13,025 bases of DNA from Baffinella frigidus (lineage: Eukaryota; Cryptophyceae; Cryptomonadales; Baffinellaceae). The notes below the pieces were generated by a model. It worked only from the letters and a program-made list of their open reading frames with translations. It did not search any database and had not been told where the DNA came from. Below, piece by piece: positions 6,529 through 12,709 of the stretch (within the stretch, counting starts at the first letter, position 1; every line of letters begins with the position of its first letter). Both the position numbers and the translations under genes were made by a program. The stretch covers positions 327,832-340,856 of the forward strand of contig MU646566.1 in NCBI GenBank assembly GCA_026770585.1, written 5' to 3'.

Positions 6529-6643
6529 CCACCAGCCCTCAGAAGTGAACCAAATCGAGCGATCGCAAAAGTTGATTTCCCCTGGGTACCCAGGGGAATT
6601 GCCCACTCATATCGCGATTTGGTTCACTTCTGAGGGCTGGTGG
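6529..6643. repeat. 115-bp palindromic element with 29-bp perfect arms
   Basis: 6529-6557 and 6615-6643 (CCACCAGCCCTCAGAAGTGA + ACCAAATCG) are perfect inverted copies. The interior contains a separate 22-bp perfect palindrome at 6577-6598 centred on GGTACC, and a GCGATCGC. It could extrude as a cruciform. It lies just upstream of the first recognisable exon of gene B. Confidence 0.75.
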
Positions 6644-6838
6644 TCCCCACAGCCACGTACAGCCACCAGGCTTCCCGGAGTCGACTTACCGCTGCGTTTC
6701 CAAAGGTTAATTTGTACCAGGGTGTTGCCCTGATCGGTTGTGTAGGAACGAACTCGGTACGTCTACGTCGGAGGCCTGGTGGAAACTTCCCGCCCCCCGC
6801 CATAACACCCTCACGCCCGAACCCCAGACCGACCACAG

Positions 6839-7673
6839 TCCCCAAACGCACAAGGGCAGACGCGTGGACCTCGCTTCTCGTATGCTGGTCCATGATGCAC
6901 TGAGACCCACCCTTTTCTCCACCCTTTTTTTCGCACCCACACTTCCACCTCAAGCAAAACCATGCGTCGGGTGTGATCCAATTTTATCTGCACTGTTTGA
7001 AGTAAACCAGGATTTCGGGGTTTCGTGATTTTATGGGCTTCCAATAAAATTCATCAGGTCTGACGCAAAGTGGCCTTGTTCGCGCAGGTTCCGGGGTGAT
7101 GGCACGGAAACCATGGAACTGTACTGCCCCTACATCCTAAACCCTGAACCCTAAACCCTAAACCCCAAACCCCAACCCCCAAACCCCAACCCCTAAACCT
7201 TACAAACTAAACCCTAAACCCCAAACCCCAAACCCTAAACCCCAAACCCTAGACCCCAAACCTAAACCCCAAACCCCAAACCCTAAACCCCAAACCCCAA
7301 ACCCTAAACCCTAAACCCTAAACCCTAAACCCTAACACCCAAACCCCAAACCCTAAACCAGGCTGACAACGAGGTTGAAGGAGGAGAAGAAGCTTTTGAT
7401 CGAGGCTGAGAAGGTGTAAACCCTAGACCCTAGACCCTAAACCCTAGACCCTAGACCCTAAACCCTAGACCTTAGACCCTAAACCCTAGACCCTAGACCC
7501 TAGACCCTAGACCCTAAACCTCAAACCCTAAACCCTGAACCCTAAACCCTAAACCCTAAACCCCAAACCCTAAACCCTAAACCCCAAGCCCTCAACCCTA
7601 AACCCTACAGTCAACGATGATGGTACTCAATCAGCTGTATCGACTGGCTCCTATCAAGCTAGTGGATTCATAA
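6839..7673 (+). CDS. Gene B: multi-exon protein, unknown function, with telomere-repeat introns
   Basis: Five exons join in one frame: ~6839-6879, 6955-7001, 7088-7120, 7362-7413 and 7611-7673 (TAA at 7671). Donors are GTATGC, GTAAAC, GTACTG and GTGTAA; acceptors are CTCAAG, GCGCAG, AACCAG and CTACAG. Every junction keeps phase (0, 2, 2, 0), although the 47-, 33- and 52-nt exons all split codons. Exon peptides in order are ADAWTSLL, QNHASGVIQFYLHCL-K, FRGDGTETME-L, LTTRLKEEKKLLIEAEK and STMMVLNQLYRLAPIKLVDS, then stop. The fourth is a strongly charged helix of coiled-coil type. Introns 1 and 2 (75 and 86 bp) are ordinary: intron 1 has a long polypyrimidine tract and intron 2 a CTGAC branch-like site. 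Introns 3 and 4 (241 and 197 bp) are almost entirely telomere-like repeats. The upstream exons and start are not resolved, and the family is not recognised. It could also be a pseudogene, but the intact phases argue against that. Confidence 0.6.
7133..7358 (+). repeat. Interstitial telomere-like array 1 (intron 3 of gene B)
   Basis: About thirty units of CCCTAAA and CCCCAAA with variants (CCCTGAA, CCCCAAC, CCCTAACA). The orientation is the same as that of the array at 1-108. It begins 12 bp after a GTACTG donor at 7121 and ends directly at an ACCAG acceptor at 7361. Confidence 0.9.
7417..7609 (+). repeat. Interstitial telomere-like array 2 (intron 4 of gene B)
   Basis: Starts immediately after the GTGTAA donor. 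The first half is rich in the variant CCCTAGA; the second half is CCCTAAA with some CCCCAAA and CCCTCAA. It ends at the CCCTACAG acceptor (7610). The different unit mix from array 1 suggests that the two expanded separately. Confidence 0.9.
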
Positions 7674-7922
7674 GTGGCCAATGTAGCCTTTCAAGATCGG
7701 CATCTCAACAACTCTGCTTGATTCGCCGCCCTCCGCCACGCAGGGCGCTACGTGGGGGTAATCCAGGGTCGCCCTTTGAGCCATTGGGTCGCCCTTGGAG
7801 CCATTTTCTCCCTAAAATTGACTTTTGAATCCAGTTTTCTCTTGAAAAATTGACTTTTGAATACCCCCCCCTCCAGCCCTGCTTGGCGGACTGGCTCTTG
7901 GTCCTGCTGAAACCTAGCCTCC
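7674..7922. other. Downstream of gene B; no supported gene, two small tandem repeats
   Basis: GGGTCGCCCTTNGAGCCATT occurs twice in tandem (7766-7805) and AAAATTGACTTTTGAAT twice at 32-bp spacing (7814, 7846). Two minus frames cover this stretch but are shaped by the repeats. I could not identify a polyadenylation signal. Confidence 0.5.
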
Positions 7923-8160
7923 CCACTCGAGGCTAGAAAGGGGACCATTTTAAATGTGGGGTTGTTAAATTTAGTACCAGTCACGAGCAGGTTTTGAAGG
8001 CTGGTGACCTCTTGAGAGAGGGAGAAACACGAGGCGCGTGGGCCCGAGGGTGCAGACAGAACGGTTTACTGAGAGACAGAAAGAGACCCGCTTTTAAAGG
8101 GGGTCGTTTGCGGTTGGAATGCGGTTGGAGGATTACGGTTGACTATTGAGCCATTCTCTG

Positions 8161-8216
8161 AGTCGAGGCTCAGGACTATGAGGCGAGGCTCACAACTATG
8201 AGTCGAGGCTCACAAC
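8161..8216. repeat. 20-bp tandem repeat
   Basis: Nearly three units of AGTCGAGGCTCANNACTATG. GAGCCTCG-type sequence (the reverse complement) recurs three times at 12811-12910. Confidence 0.75.
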
Positions 8217-8246
8217 CTAGCTACTTAGGCAGCCACATGGTTGCAG

Positions 8247-8292
8247 GTTTGGTCACGTATCTGGGGTTATAACCCCAGATACGTGACCAAAC
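8247..8292. repeat. 46-bp perfect palindrome
   Basis: GTTTGGTCACGTATCTGGGG followed by TTATAA and then the exact reverse complement of the first 20 bases, with no mismatch and no spacer. It is a candidate cruciform or replication hairpin. It lies within the 7923-8390 element. Confidence 0.9.
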
Positions 8293-8400
8293 GCCCCTAT
8301 TTGTGTGAAAATTACTACACACCTCTTTTTTTTTCTTCACTTGTAAAAAAATGATTGTTTTAAAATAGTCACACTTCTAGCCTCGAGTGGCCGTGGGAGG

Positions 8401-8553
8401 GAATCCATCTCGGAAGATAACTGAGCCAGTTCCTTTTCAATAGCAGGTTGCATAGGATAAATGAGTTAGGGCATAGTAAATTTAATTGGGCCTCCTAATT
8501 AAATGAAAACGCTAATTAGGGAACTGATTCAGTTATCTTTCGAGATGAGAATG
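8401..8553. mobile_element. Foldback element overlapping the second 139-bp repeat copy
   Basis: 8401-8434 (CATCTCGGAAGATAACTGAG, CCAGTTCC) is an inverted copy of 8519-8553 (GGAACTGATTCAGTTATCTT, TCGAGATG) with a few mismatches. Its right arm and interior correspond to the 6107-6245 repeat, which lacks the left arm. The right arm reads as a frame MKTLIRELIQLSFEMRMLGG ending at a GTAAGA donor-like site (8621), but see the rejected list. Confidence 0.55.
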
Positions 8554-8582
8554 CTGGGTGGTCATTTTGGGATCAAGAAATG
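8444..8582. repeat. 139-bp dispersed repeat, copy 2
   Basis: Direct copy of 6107-6245, about 93% identical by eye and without gaps. Confidence 0.85.
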
Positions 8583-8662
8583 TCTTTCTATCCGGGAGAG
8601 AATCCCACGACTGTTGAATGGTAAGATGCTGCCTTTGTTGGTTTCACTCCCTCCCTCTTTCT

Positions 8663-8716
8663 CACAGACACAGACACAGACACAGACAGACAGACAGACA
8701 GACAGACACACACACA

Positions 8717-8755
<39 letters not shown>
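8663..8755 (+). repeat. Compound microsatellite (ACAGAC)n(CAGA)n(CA)n(CT)n
   Basis: A perfect stepwise series: CAGACA units, then CAGA units, then CA, then about twenty CT. This is typical of replication slippage and is likely to be length-polymorphic. Confidence 0.95.
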
Positions 8756-8757
<2 letters not shown>

Positions 8758-8822
8758 ACACTGTCAGCCTCTCCCGGCGCCCCCCCTTTCTTTTCCGCGG
8801 TCGTGCGATCGATCGTGCAATT

Positions 8823-8961
8823 TCATCCCGCCAGGTATTTAATTTGATTGCTCAAAACGCAGACTTTTAGCGTCAGAAGTAGCCAATTTGGCCTCTTCAG
8901 GCAGAACATGATGCCAAAAGTATGCGTGTCGAGCAATTAATTTAAATACCTGGCGGGATGA
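8823..8961. mobile_element. Foldback element with CATCCCGCCAGGTATTTAA ends
   Basis: The left arm 8823-8869 (TCATCCCGCCAGGTATTTAA, ATTGCTC, GACTTTT) and right arm 8917-8961 are inverted copies with few mismatches. The last 20-22 bp are perfect. It is 139 bp long with no coding capacity. The similar GCGGGATGAAATCG at 9059 suggests that a second, lost copy once lay next to it. Confidence 0.75.
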
Positions 8962-9006
8962 GATCGCACTCAAGGAGGGGGGGTCCAATGAAACAGTAGG
9001 AGGTAG

Positions 9007-9060
9007 GAGCCCTACGGCCTACCGTAGGCAATACCGTAGGCCGAACTACCCGGTTTTCAG
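9007..9060. mobile_element. Solo arm of the 965-1130 foldback element
   Basis: GGAGCCCTACGGCCTACCGT, AGGCAATACCGTAGG and ACTACCCGGTTTTC match the right arm of the element at 1063-1115. The opposite arm is missing. Confidence 0.75.
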
Positions 9061-9074
9061 CGGGATGAAATCGG

Positions 9075-9455
9075 TCGTGCCATGCCATCAATCAGCGTGC
9101 CAACCCCCCCGCCCCCCACCCCCCACAAAGGTGACCAATCAACGTGCTACCCCCCCCACCTTGCACCCCGGGGTGCCATCGGCCGTGCGATGTCATCAAT
9201 CACCAAAGGAAGCATGGCCTTTCTAGACCCTGTTCCGGTGTCCGCCTATGTTGGGAGCTCGAGGGATTGATCCCTGCTAGTCGAGTCCTGGGACGTTGTC
9301 AGGCTGTAGCCGTCTGCGTCTGTCTCGCTCGCTCGCTAGAGCGCACCGCTCTCTCTCACGGCCTCGTACAGTTCTCACTACTGTCCTAGTACTCCGTTAC
9401 ATCGTGCGATGTCACCAATCACCGTGCTAACCCCCCCGCCCCCCACAAAGGCCGC
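9075..9455 (+). repeat. Diverged dispersed repeat ATGTCATCAATCACCGTGCTAA
   Basis: Related blocks at 9078-9130, 9185-9205 and 9403-9450 share TCGTGCGATGTCANCAATCA, CGTGCTAAC, a C-rich run and CCCACAAAGG. The material between (9225-9400) holds no gene I can support. GTTGGGAGCTCGA at 9250 recurs at 12944. Confidence 0.55.
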
Positions 9456-9514
9456 GGAGGACCTCACGGACGGCATCGTTGCTACGCGCAAGGTGCCCCC
9501 CCCTCCCTCTAGCT

Positions 9515-9594
9515 CTTATGAGCGAGGCAGCCCTGTAGTGCACGGTGAGAGAGGGCTGTGCATGTACCTAGCCGTGTATTTACACACTCGCGCC
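9515..9594. mobile_element. Right end of the CAGGGGTACCTCGCTC family plus a 57-bp inverted copy of 11832-11888
   Basis: CTTATGAGCGAGGCAGCCCTG ends at 9535 and is followed by TA; the rest of the element is missing. Directly after it, 9538-9594 (GTGCACGGTGAGAGAGGGCT, GTGCATGTACCTAGCCGTGT, ATTTACACACTCGCGCC) is the reverse complement of 11832-11888 with one mismatch. Confidence 0.75.
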
Positions 9595-9720
9595 ATCGCC
9601 TCTAGCCGTGCACCCCCTCCCTCTAGCTCTCCCTCAGTCGGGGTGGCTGATTATTCTTACACAGACATCGTTGCTACGCGCAAGGTCTGTCCTCCGCCCT
9701 CACAGTTGTGTCCCCCACCC

Positions 9721-9870
9721 TTATCTCAGAAAACGAGTTATAAAACTCATTTTCTTAAGTCAATTCCCCTACAAATTCGTCAACTTATTCTTTACTCTCC
9801 GCATAAGTTGACAAATTTGTAGGGGAATTGACTTAAGAAAACGAGTTTTAGAACTCGTTTTCTGAGATAA
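9721..9870. repeat. 150-bp near-perfect palindrome with 68-bp arms
   Basis: The arms 9721-9788 and 9803-9870 differ at only three positions; the spacer is 14 bp. Each arm has its own small hairpin (AAAACGAGTT / AACTCGTTTT). ACCC lies directly outside both ends (9717-9720, 9871-9874), a possible 4-bp target duplication. The arms share CTTAAGTCAATTCC with the 6323-6502 element. Nothing coding. Confidence 0.85.
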
Positions 9871-10338
9871 ACCCTGACACTGCTTCGCGCGAGGTGTGCC
9901 CCCCTCCCTCTAGCTAGCTCCGCCCCAGTCGGCCTCAGTCGGGGCGGCTGACTATTCTTAAGCTGACATCGTTGGTGCGTCTCCCCGCACCCCCGCCCTC
10001 ACACGTGTGTCCCCTGAGATTGTTTCGCGCGTGTGAGGGTGGTGTGCCCCACACCCTCACGCGTCTCGCAACAAAGGGTGATCACACGGTGTGGCCACCA
10101 CCCCCTCACGTCGCACAAGATCACCTGAGACATTGTTGCTTCGCGCAAGGTGTGGCCCCCGGCAACCCCGCCCTCACACGTCACAAGGCGTGTCCCCCCA
10201 TTTCTGGGCATTTCTGGATTTAGATAGAGAGGTTTCGTCATGATTGCCACACCCGTGCCTTCACGAAACTACAATCGGAGCCTGTCGGAGCCTGCCCACG
10301 ACGGAGCCCGGCTGCAATCCCACCCTCACAAGTCTCAC

Positions 10339-10708
10339 AGAGATTGATAATTTATTGCCAAACAACCAGCGTCAGCGCCGCACATGCTACGCATTGTGCC
10401 ACTTACTGTGCCCCGTGTCGGCCGCTCACACGAGCATTTTCCGGATGGATTGTAAGTCCACCTCCTACGCACGTCTCACAACACCAGCTGCGACATCGTG
10501 CAACTCGCAAGGTCTTGAGACCCCGCTTGGGAGGAGAGAGGCCGCGCAGGCCAAGGCCCACACACAAGCGAGACCAAACATCCCCAAACCCTCAACCCTC
10601 AACCCTCAACACCAGACGCACTCGGCGAAGTTCAACCACGTCGAGGGGCGCAACCTCCGCTTAGTGGTCCTTGGTGGTCGTCACTTCCCCAGCCCAGCAT
10701 CTATCTGA
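10339..10708 (+). pseudogene. Upstream tandem copy of gene C (exon fragments)
   Basis: Two blocks match gene C: 10339-10468 against 10742-10871 (130 bp, 2 mismatches) and 10613-10654 against 10911-10952 (42 bp, 1 mismatch, synonymous in the THSAKFNHVEGRN frame). Between them lies unrelated sequence ending in a CCCTCAA telomere-like array (10585-10610). The first block contains a strong donor, GGATT|GTAAGT at 10452, and the second starts at an ACCAG acceptor (10615), giving a 164-bp intron in phase 0. After the second block the homology stops, and the frame ends at 10708. A simple ORF also runs unspliced through both blocks, so splicing is not required for openness. The product is not recognised. 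Confidence 0.45.
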
Positions 10709-10741
10709 CTGTCTAACCTCGGACCTGCTACCTGACAAGAG

Positions 10742-10871
10742 AGAGATTGATAATTTATTGCCAAACAACCAGCGTCAGCGCCGCACATGCTACGCATTGT
10801 GCCACTTACTGTACCCCGTGTCGGCCGCTCACACGAGCATTTTCCGGATGGATTCTAAGTCCACCTCCTAC
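10742..10871 (+). repeat. 130-bp direct duplication, copy 2
   Basis: Ungapped duplicate of 10339-10468 at a 403-bp offset with two substitutions. One of them changes the GTAAGT donor of copy 1 to CTAAGT (10855). Confidence 0.9.
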
Positions 10872-11189
10872 AACCTGACAAGATCTCATGTGAACGCTCG
10901 CCTCTTTCGGCAGACGCACTCGGCCAAGTTCAACCACGTCGAGGGGCGCAACTTCCTGGGCATGGGCCGCACCTCCTCCTCGACAACCCCGCCCCCCCCC
11001 CCCGAGCCGCAGCACGAACTCACGCGCAGCAGCCCGTTCAACCGAAGGGGGTCTGCGTCGTCAGGGCAGACCCCCGCCAGAACTCCCCCGCGAGAGAACA
11101 GCACCTCTTCGTCCGCCCGGCGGGGGTCGGTGAACAGCAGCCAGGCGCAGACGCCGTCCACGGCGCCCACGCCCGCGTACTCGGCATAG
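10848..11189 (+). CDS. Gene C: Ser/Thr/Pro-rich C-terminal coding region, unknown function
   Basis: An open frame of 113 codons from an ATG at 10848 to TAG at 11187, itself inside a longer open frame with no ATG upstream. Residues 22-37 (QTHSAKFNHVEGRNFL) are the part conserved with the upstream copy. Residues 42-113 are a disordered-type tail with a Pro run (48-52), several TP/SP pairs and two RRGS motifs (66-69 and 91-94) that match the basophilic (PKA-type) phosphorylation consensus. A good acceptor (CCTCTTTCGGCAG, ending 10913) precedes the conserved block, so this may be a terminal exon starting at 10914 rather than an ATG-initiated gene. The stop lies only a few bases before a foldback element fragment. 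Codon third positions are GC-rich. The family is not recognised. Confidence 0.4.
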   Translation: MDSKSTSYNLTRSHVNARLFRQTHSAKFNHVEGRNFLGMGRTSSSTTPPPPPEPQHELTRSSPFNRRGSASSGQTPARTPPRENSTSSSARRGSVNSSQAQTPSTAPTPAYSA

Positions 11190-11194
11190 TCCTG

Positions 11195-11255
11195 AGGACC
11201 ACCATAGGGCCCTAGGCATGGGCTACTGTAGGGTCCTAGGGGGGGGGGGTTTCTT
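11195..11255. mobile_element. Central fragment of the CAGGGGTACCTCGCTC family
   Basis: AGGACCACCATAGGGCCCTA .. TACTGTAGGGTCCTAGGGGG and TTTCTT match the palindromic centre of the full copies. Both terminal repeats are lost. Confidence 0.7.
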
Positions 11256-11389
11256 CCGTGGGGTGTGTACATTTATGCCCTGCGGCGTGCACCACGTGTA
11301 GCGATTTCTGGAGGTACTACAACCCAGTTGTGCCAGACCGACCAAACCTCCTCAAGGTACATGCAGACACTGCAGTGAGAGTGAGAGGC

Positions 11390-11635
11390 CAGGAGGATTG
11401 GCGGGTGGCGAAAGAGAGGTAGATGGTGAGAGGCCACGCGGAATGGCGAGTGGCGAGAGAGAGGCGGGAGGGAAGGTGCCCTCTCCTCACTCGCGCGAGT
11501 GAGCAGAGGGGAGAGTGGTTCGAGGTGAGGCGCCCGAGAGGTGAGGCGAGGGGGGGGGGATGCGCGGCGATGTCAAGAGAGAGGCGGGAAGGAAGGTGCT
11601 CGAGTGAGCACAGGGGAGAGTGCCTGCAGGCGCGT
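11390..11635 (+). repeat. Purine-rich minisatellite
   Basis: GAGAGAGAGGCGGGAGGGAA (11455) recurs with two changes at 11576, and CGAGTGAGCAGAGGGGAGAG (11495) at 11600. They are embedded in GGCGAGTGG / GAGGTGAGG repeats. Open frames here are low-complexity and not called. Confidence 0.7.
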
Positions 11636-11642
11636 GTCCATA

Positions 11643-11760
11643 CAGGGGTACCTCGCTCATAAGAAAGCGCCTCCCCCCCTAGGACCACCATAGGACCCTA
11701 GGCATGGTCCTACTGTAGGGTCCTAGGAGGAGGCGGTTTCTTATGAGCGAGGCAGCCTTG
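11643..11760. mobile_element. TA-flanked MITE-like element, family CAGGGGTACCTCGCTC, best complete copy
   Basis: The left end CAGGGGTACCTCGCTCATAA (with GAAA) pairs with the right end TTTCTTATGAGCGAGGCAGC (then CTTG). TA is present on both sides (11641-11642, 11761-11762). The centre has the palindromic CCTAGGACCACCATAGGACC .. GGGTCCTAGGAGG. It is 118 bp long and non-coding. Confidence 0.85.
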
Positions 11761-11800
11761 TAGAGGTGAGGGGAGGGGGGGAAGAGGCGCAGCGATGGCT

Positions 11801-11855
11801 TGAGTGTGTAAATACACGGCTGCAGGTGTTGGCGTGAGTGTGTAAATACACGGCT
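11801..11855. repeat. 34-bp tandem duplication containing a GTGTAAATACAC palindrome
   Basis: TGAGTGTGTAAATACACGGC begins at 11801 and again at 11835. The second copy is part of the block that reappears inverted at 9538-9594. Confidence 0.8.
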
Positions 11856-12082
11856 AGGTACATGCACAGCCCTCTCTCACCGTGCACCTCATGTAACCCA
11901 AGGAGGTTTTGGTCGGTCTGGCACTGTTGATAGCGGCGTTTGCTGGTACAGCTAAGCCCATGTACTCCACACCTGGGTTGTGGTACCTCTGGTAATCGCT
12001 ACACGTGGTGCACGCCTCGGGGCATAAATGTACATGTCCGTGTGGTGTACATGCACGGGAGGGCTGTGTTCGAACGGACGTA

Positions 12083-12199
12083 CCAGGGTACCTCGCTCAC
12101 AAGAAAACGCCACCCCGTAGGACCCTACAGTAGGCCTATGCCTAGCGACCTATGGTGGTCCTAGGGGGGGGGCATTTTCTTATGAGCGAGGTAATCCTG
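12083..12199. mobile_element. TA-flanked MITE-like element, family CAGGGGTACCTCGCTC, complete
   Basis: Ends CCAGGGTACCTCGCTCACAA and TTCTTATGAGCGAGGTAATC (then CTG), with TA on both sides (12081-12082, 12200-12201). The central palindrome is in the opposite orientation to that of 11643-11760, as in the 2925 copy. Confidence 0.85.
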
Positions 12200-12304
12200 T
12201 ACCAAGTCTAAACGCCAGCGGGCCGAGGGATAATCGACTTTCTTTACTGAAAGGAAACATTCAGCCACCGTCAAAACGAGAGAAAACCAAGGGCCCTCAG
12301 GATC

Positions 12305-12498
12305 CCGAGGCGGGCCCGTCCGTCGAGTCACGTGCTCATCACGTCCTCCAAGCCAGTCACGACCGGCTTCACGTCCTCCAAGCCAGTCACGACCGGCTTC
12401 AGACGGGCCCGTCCGCCCAGTCACGTCCTCATCACGTCCTCCACACCAGGTTTCACGTCCTCATCACATCCTCCAAGCCAGTCACGACCGGCTTCACC
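12305..12498 (+). repeat. 30-bp tandem repeat in a higher-order repeat
   Basis: TCACGTCCTCCAAGCCAGTC + ACGACCGGCT occurs in tandem at 12339 and 12369 and again near 12465. CGGGCCCGTCCG .. AGTCACGT.CTCATCACG recurs at a 93-bp interval (12311, 12404). Frames on both strands are open through the repeat (for example TSSKPVTTGF), but they only reflect the 30-bp period. Confidence 0.85.
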
Positions 12499-12499
12499 A

Positions 12500-12519
12500 G
12501 CATCGTTCGGAAACGATGC
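12500..12519. repeat. Small perfect hairpin
   Basis: GCATCGTT-CGGA-AACGATGC, a stem of 8 with a loop of 4, between the 30-bp repeat and a GC-rich purine stretch (12520-12600). No terminator role is implied in a eukaryotic context. Confidence 0.6.
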
Positions 12520-12705
12520 GGAGGAGGAGATCAGAGCGCGGGGAGGAGGACTAGGAAGAAGGGGGCGAGGGAGAAGGCGAGGAGCGCGAGGAGGAGCGCG
12601 GACACGTCCCGCACCGCGACGCGCAGCGCCTTCCCCCGTTGGAGCTTCTGCGCGAGGCTCCGACTGCGCCCCCGCCCATGCCGTTAGGGTACGTTTCGGG
12701 CCGCA
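12520..12705. other. GC-rich stretch, low-complexity frames only
   Basis: GAGGAGG/GCGAGG-type purine-rich sequence followed by GC-rich sequence. All frames encode Arg/Gly/Ala-rich low-complexity peptides; none has independent support as a gene. Confidence 0.4.
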
Positions 12706-12709
12706 AACA

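Larger units (their letters stand above)
7923..8390. mobile_element. 468-bp element with 32-bp terminal inverted repeats
   Basis: CCACTCGAGGCTAGAA.. at 7923-7954 and its inverted copy at 8359-8390 (..TTCTAGCCTCGAGTGG) match over 32 bp with a few mismatches in the middle. Inside are a 20-bp tandem repeat (8161-8216) and a 46-bp perfect palindrome (8247-8292). There is no transposase-like frame, so if mobile it is non-autonomous. CC is found outside both ends. Confidence 0.6.
9466..10165 (+). repeat. Diverged tandem repeat, ACATCGTTGCTACGCGCAAG units
   Basis: Blocks near 9470, 9665, 9876, 9964 and 10128 share variants of GACATYGTTGCTWCGCGCAA followed by GGTGTGCCCCCCTCCCTCTA. A longer unit (CCTCCCTCTAGCT .. 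AGTCGGGG .. GGCTGAYTATTCTTA) occurs at about 9612 and 9900, 288 bp apart. The 150-bp palindrome at 9721 is inserted between them. Short C-rich open frames here are not credible genes. Confidence 0.55.
11267..12033. repeat. Large inverted repeat around a minisatellite and a MITE-like element
   Basis: 11267-11352 (GTACATTTATGCCCTGCGGC, GTGCACCACGTGTAGCGAT, GCCAGACCGACCAAA) is an inverted copy of 11901-12033. The right copy has about 45 bp extra near 11925-11970. The 550-bp interval holds a purine-rich minisatellite, a complete foldback element and a 34-bp tandem repeat. No gene. Confidence 0.75.

Noticed and set aside
8503-8620. Frame MKTLIRELIQLSFEMRMLGG.. ending at a GTAAGA donor as a first exon
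   Set aside because: It lies inside a dispersed 139-bp repeat. The other copy (6166) stops after 26 codons, and all four differences between the copies change an amino acid, so no purifying selection is visible. The downstream intron would be the CT microsatellite, with no clear next exon.
9409-10250. Several C-rich open frames of 67-137 codons
   Set aside because: All run through diverged tandem repeats and C runs, change frame between repeat units and include the non-coding palindrome at 9721.
11679-12164. Short frames ending in ..LLLGPYSRTMPRVLWWS and ..HPVGPYSRPMPSDLWWS
   Set aside because: The similar C-termini are translations of the same palindromic MITE-like element, not homologous proteins.
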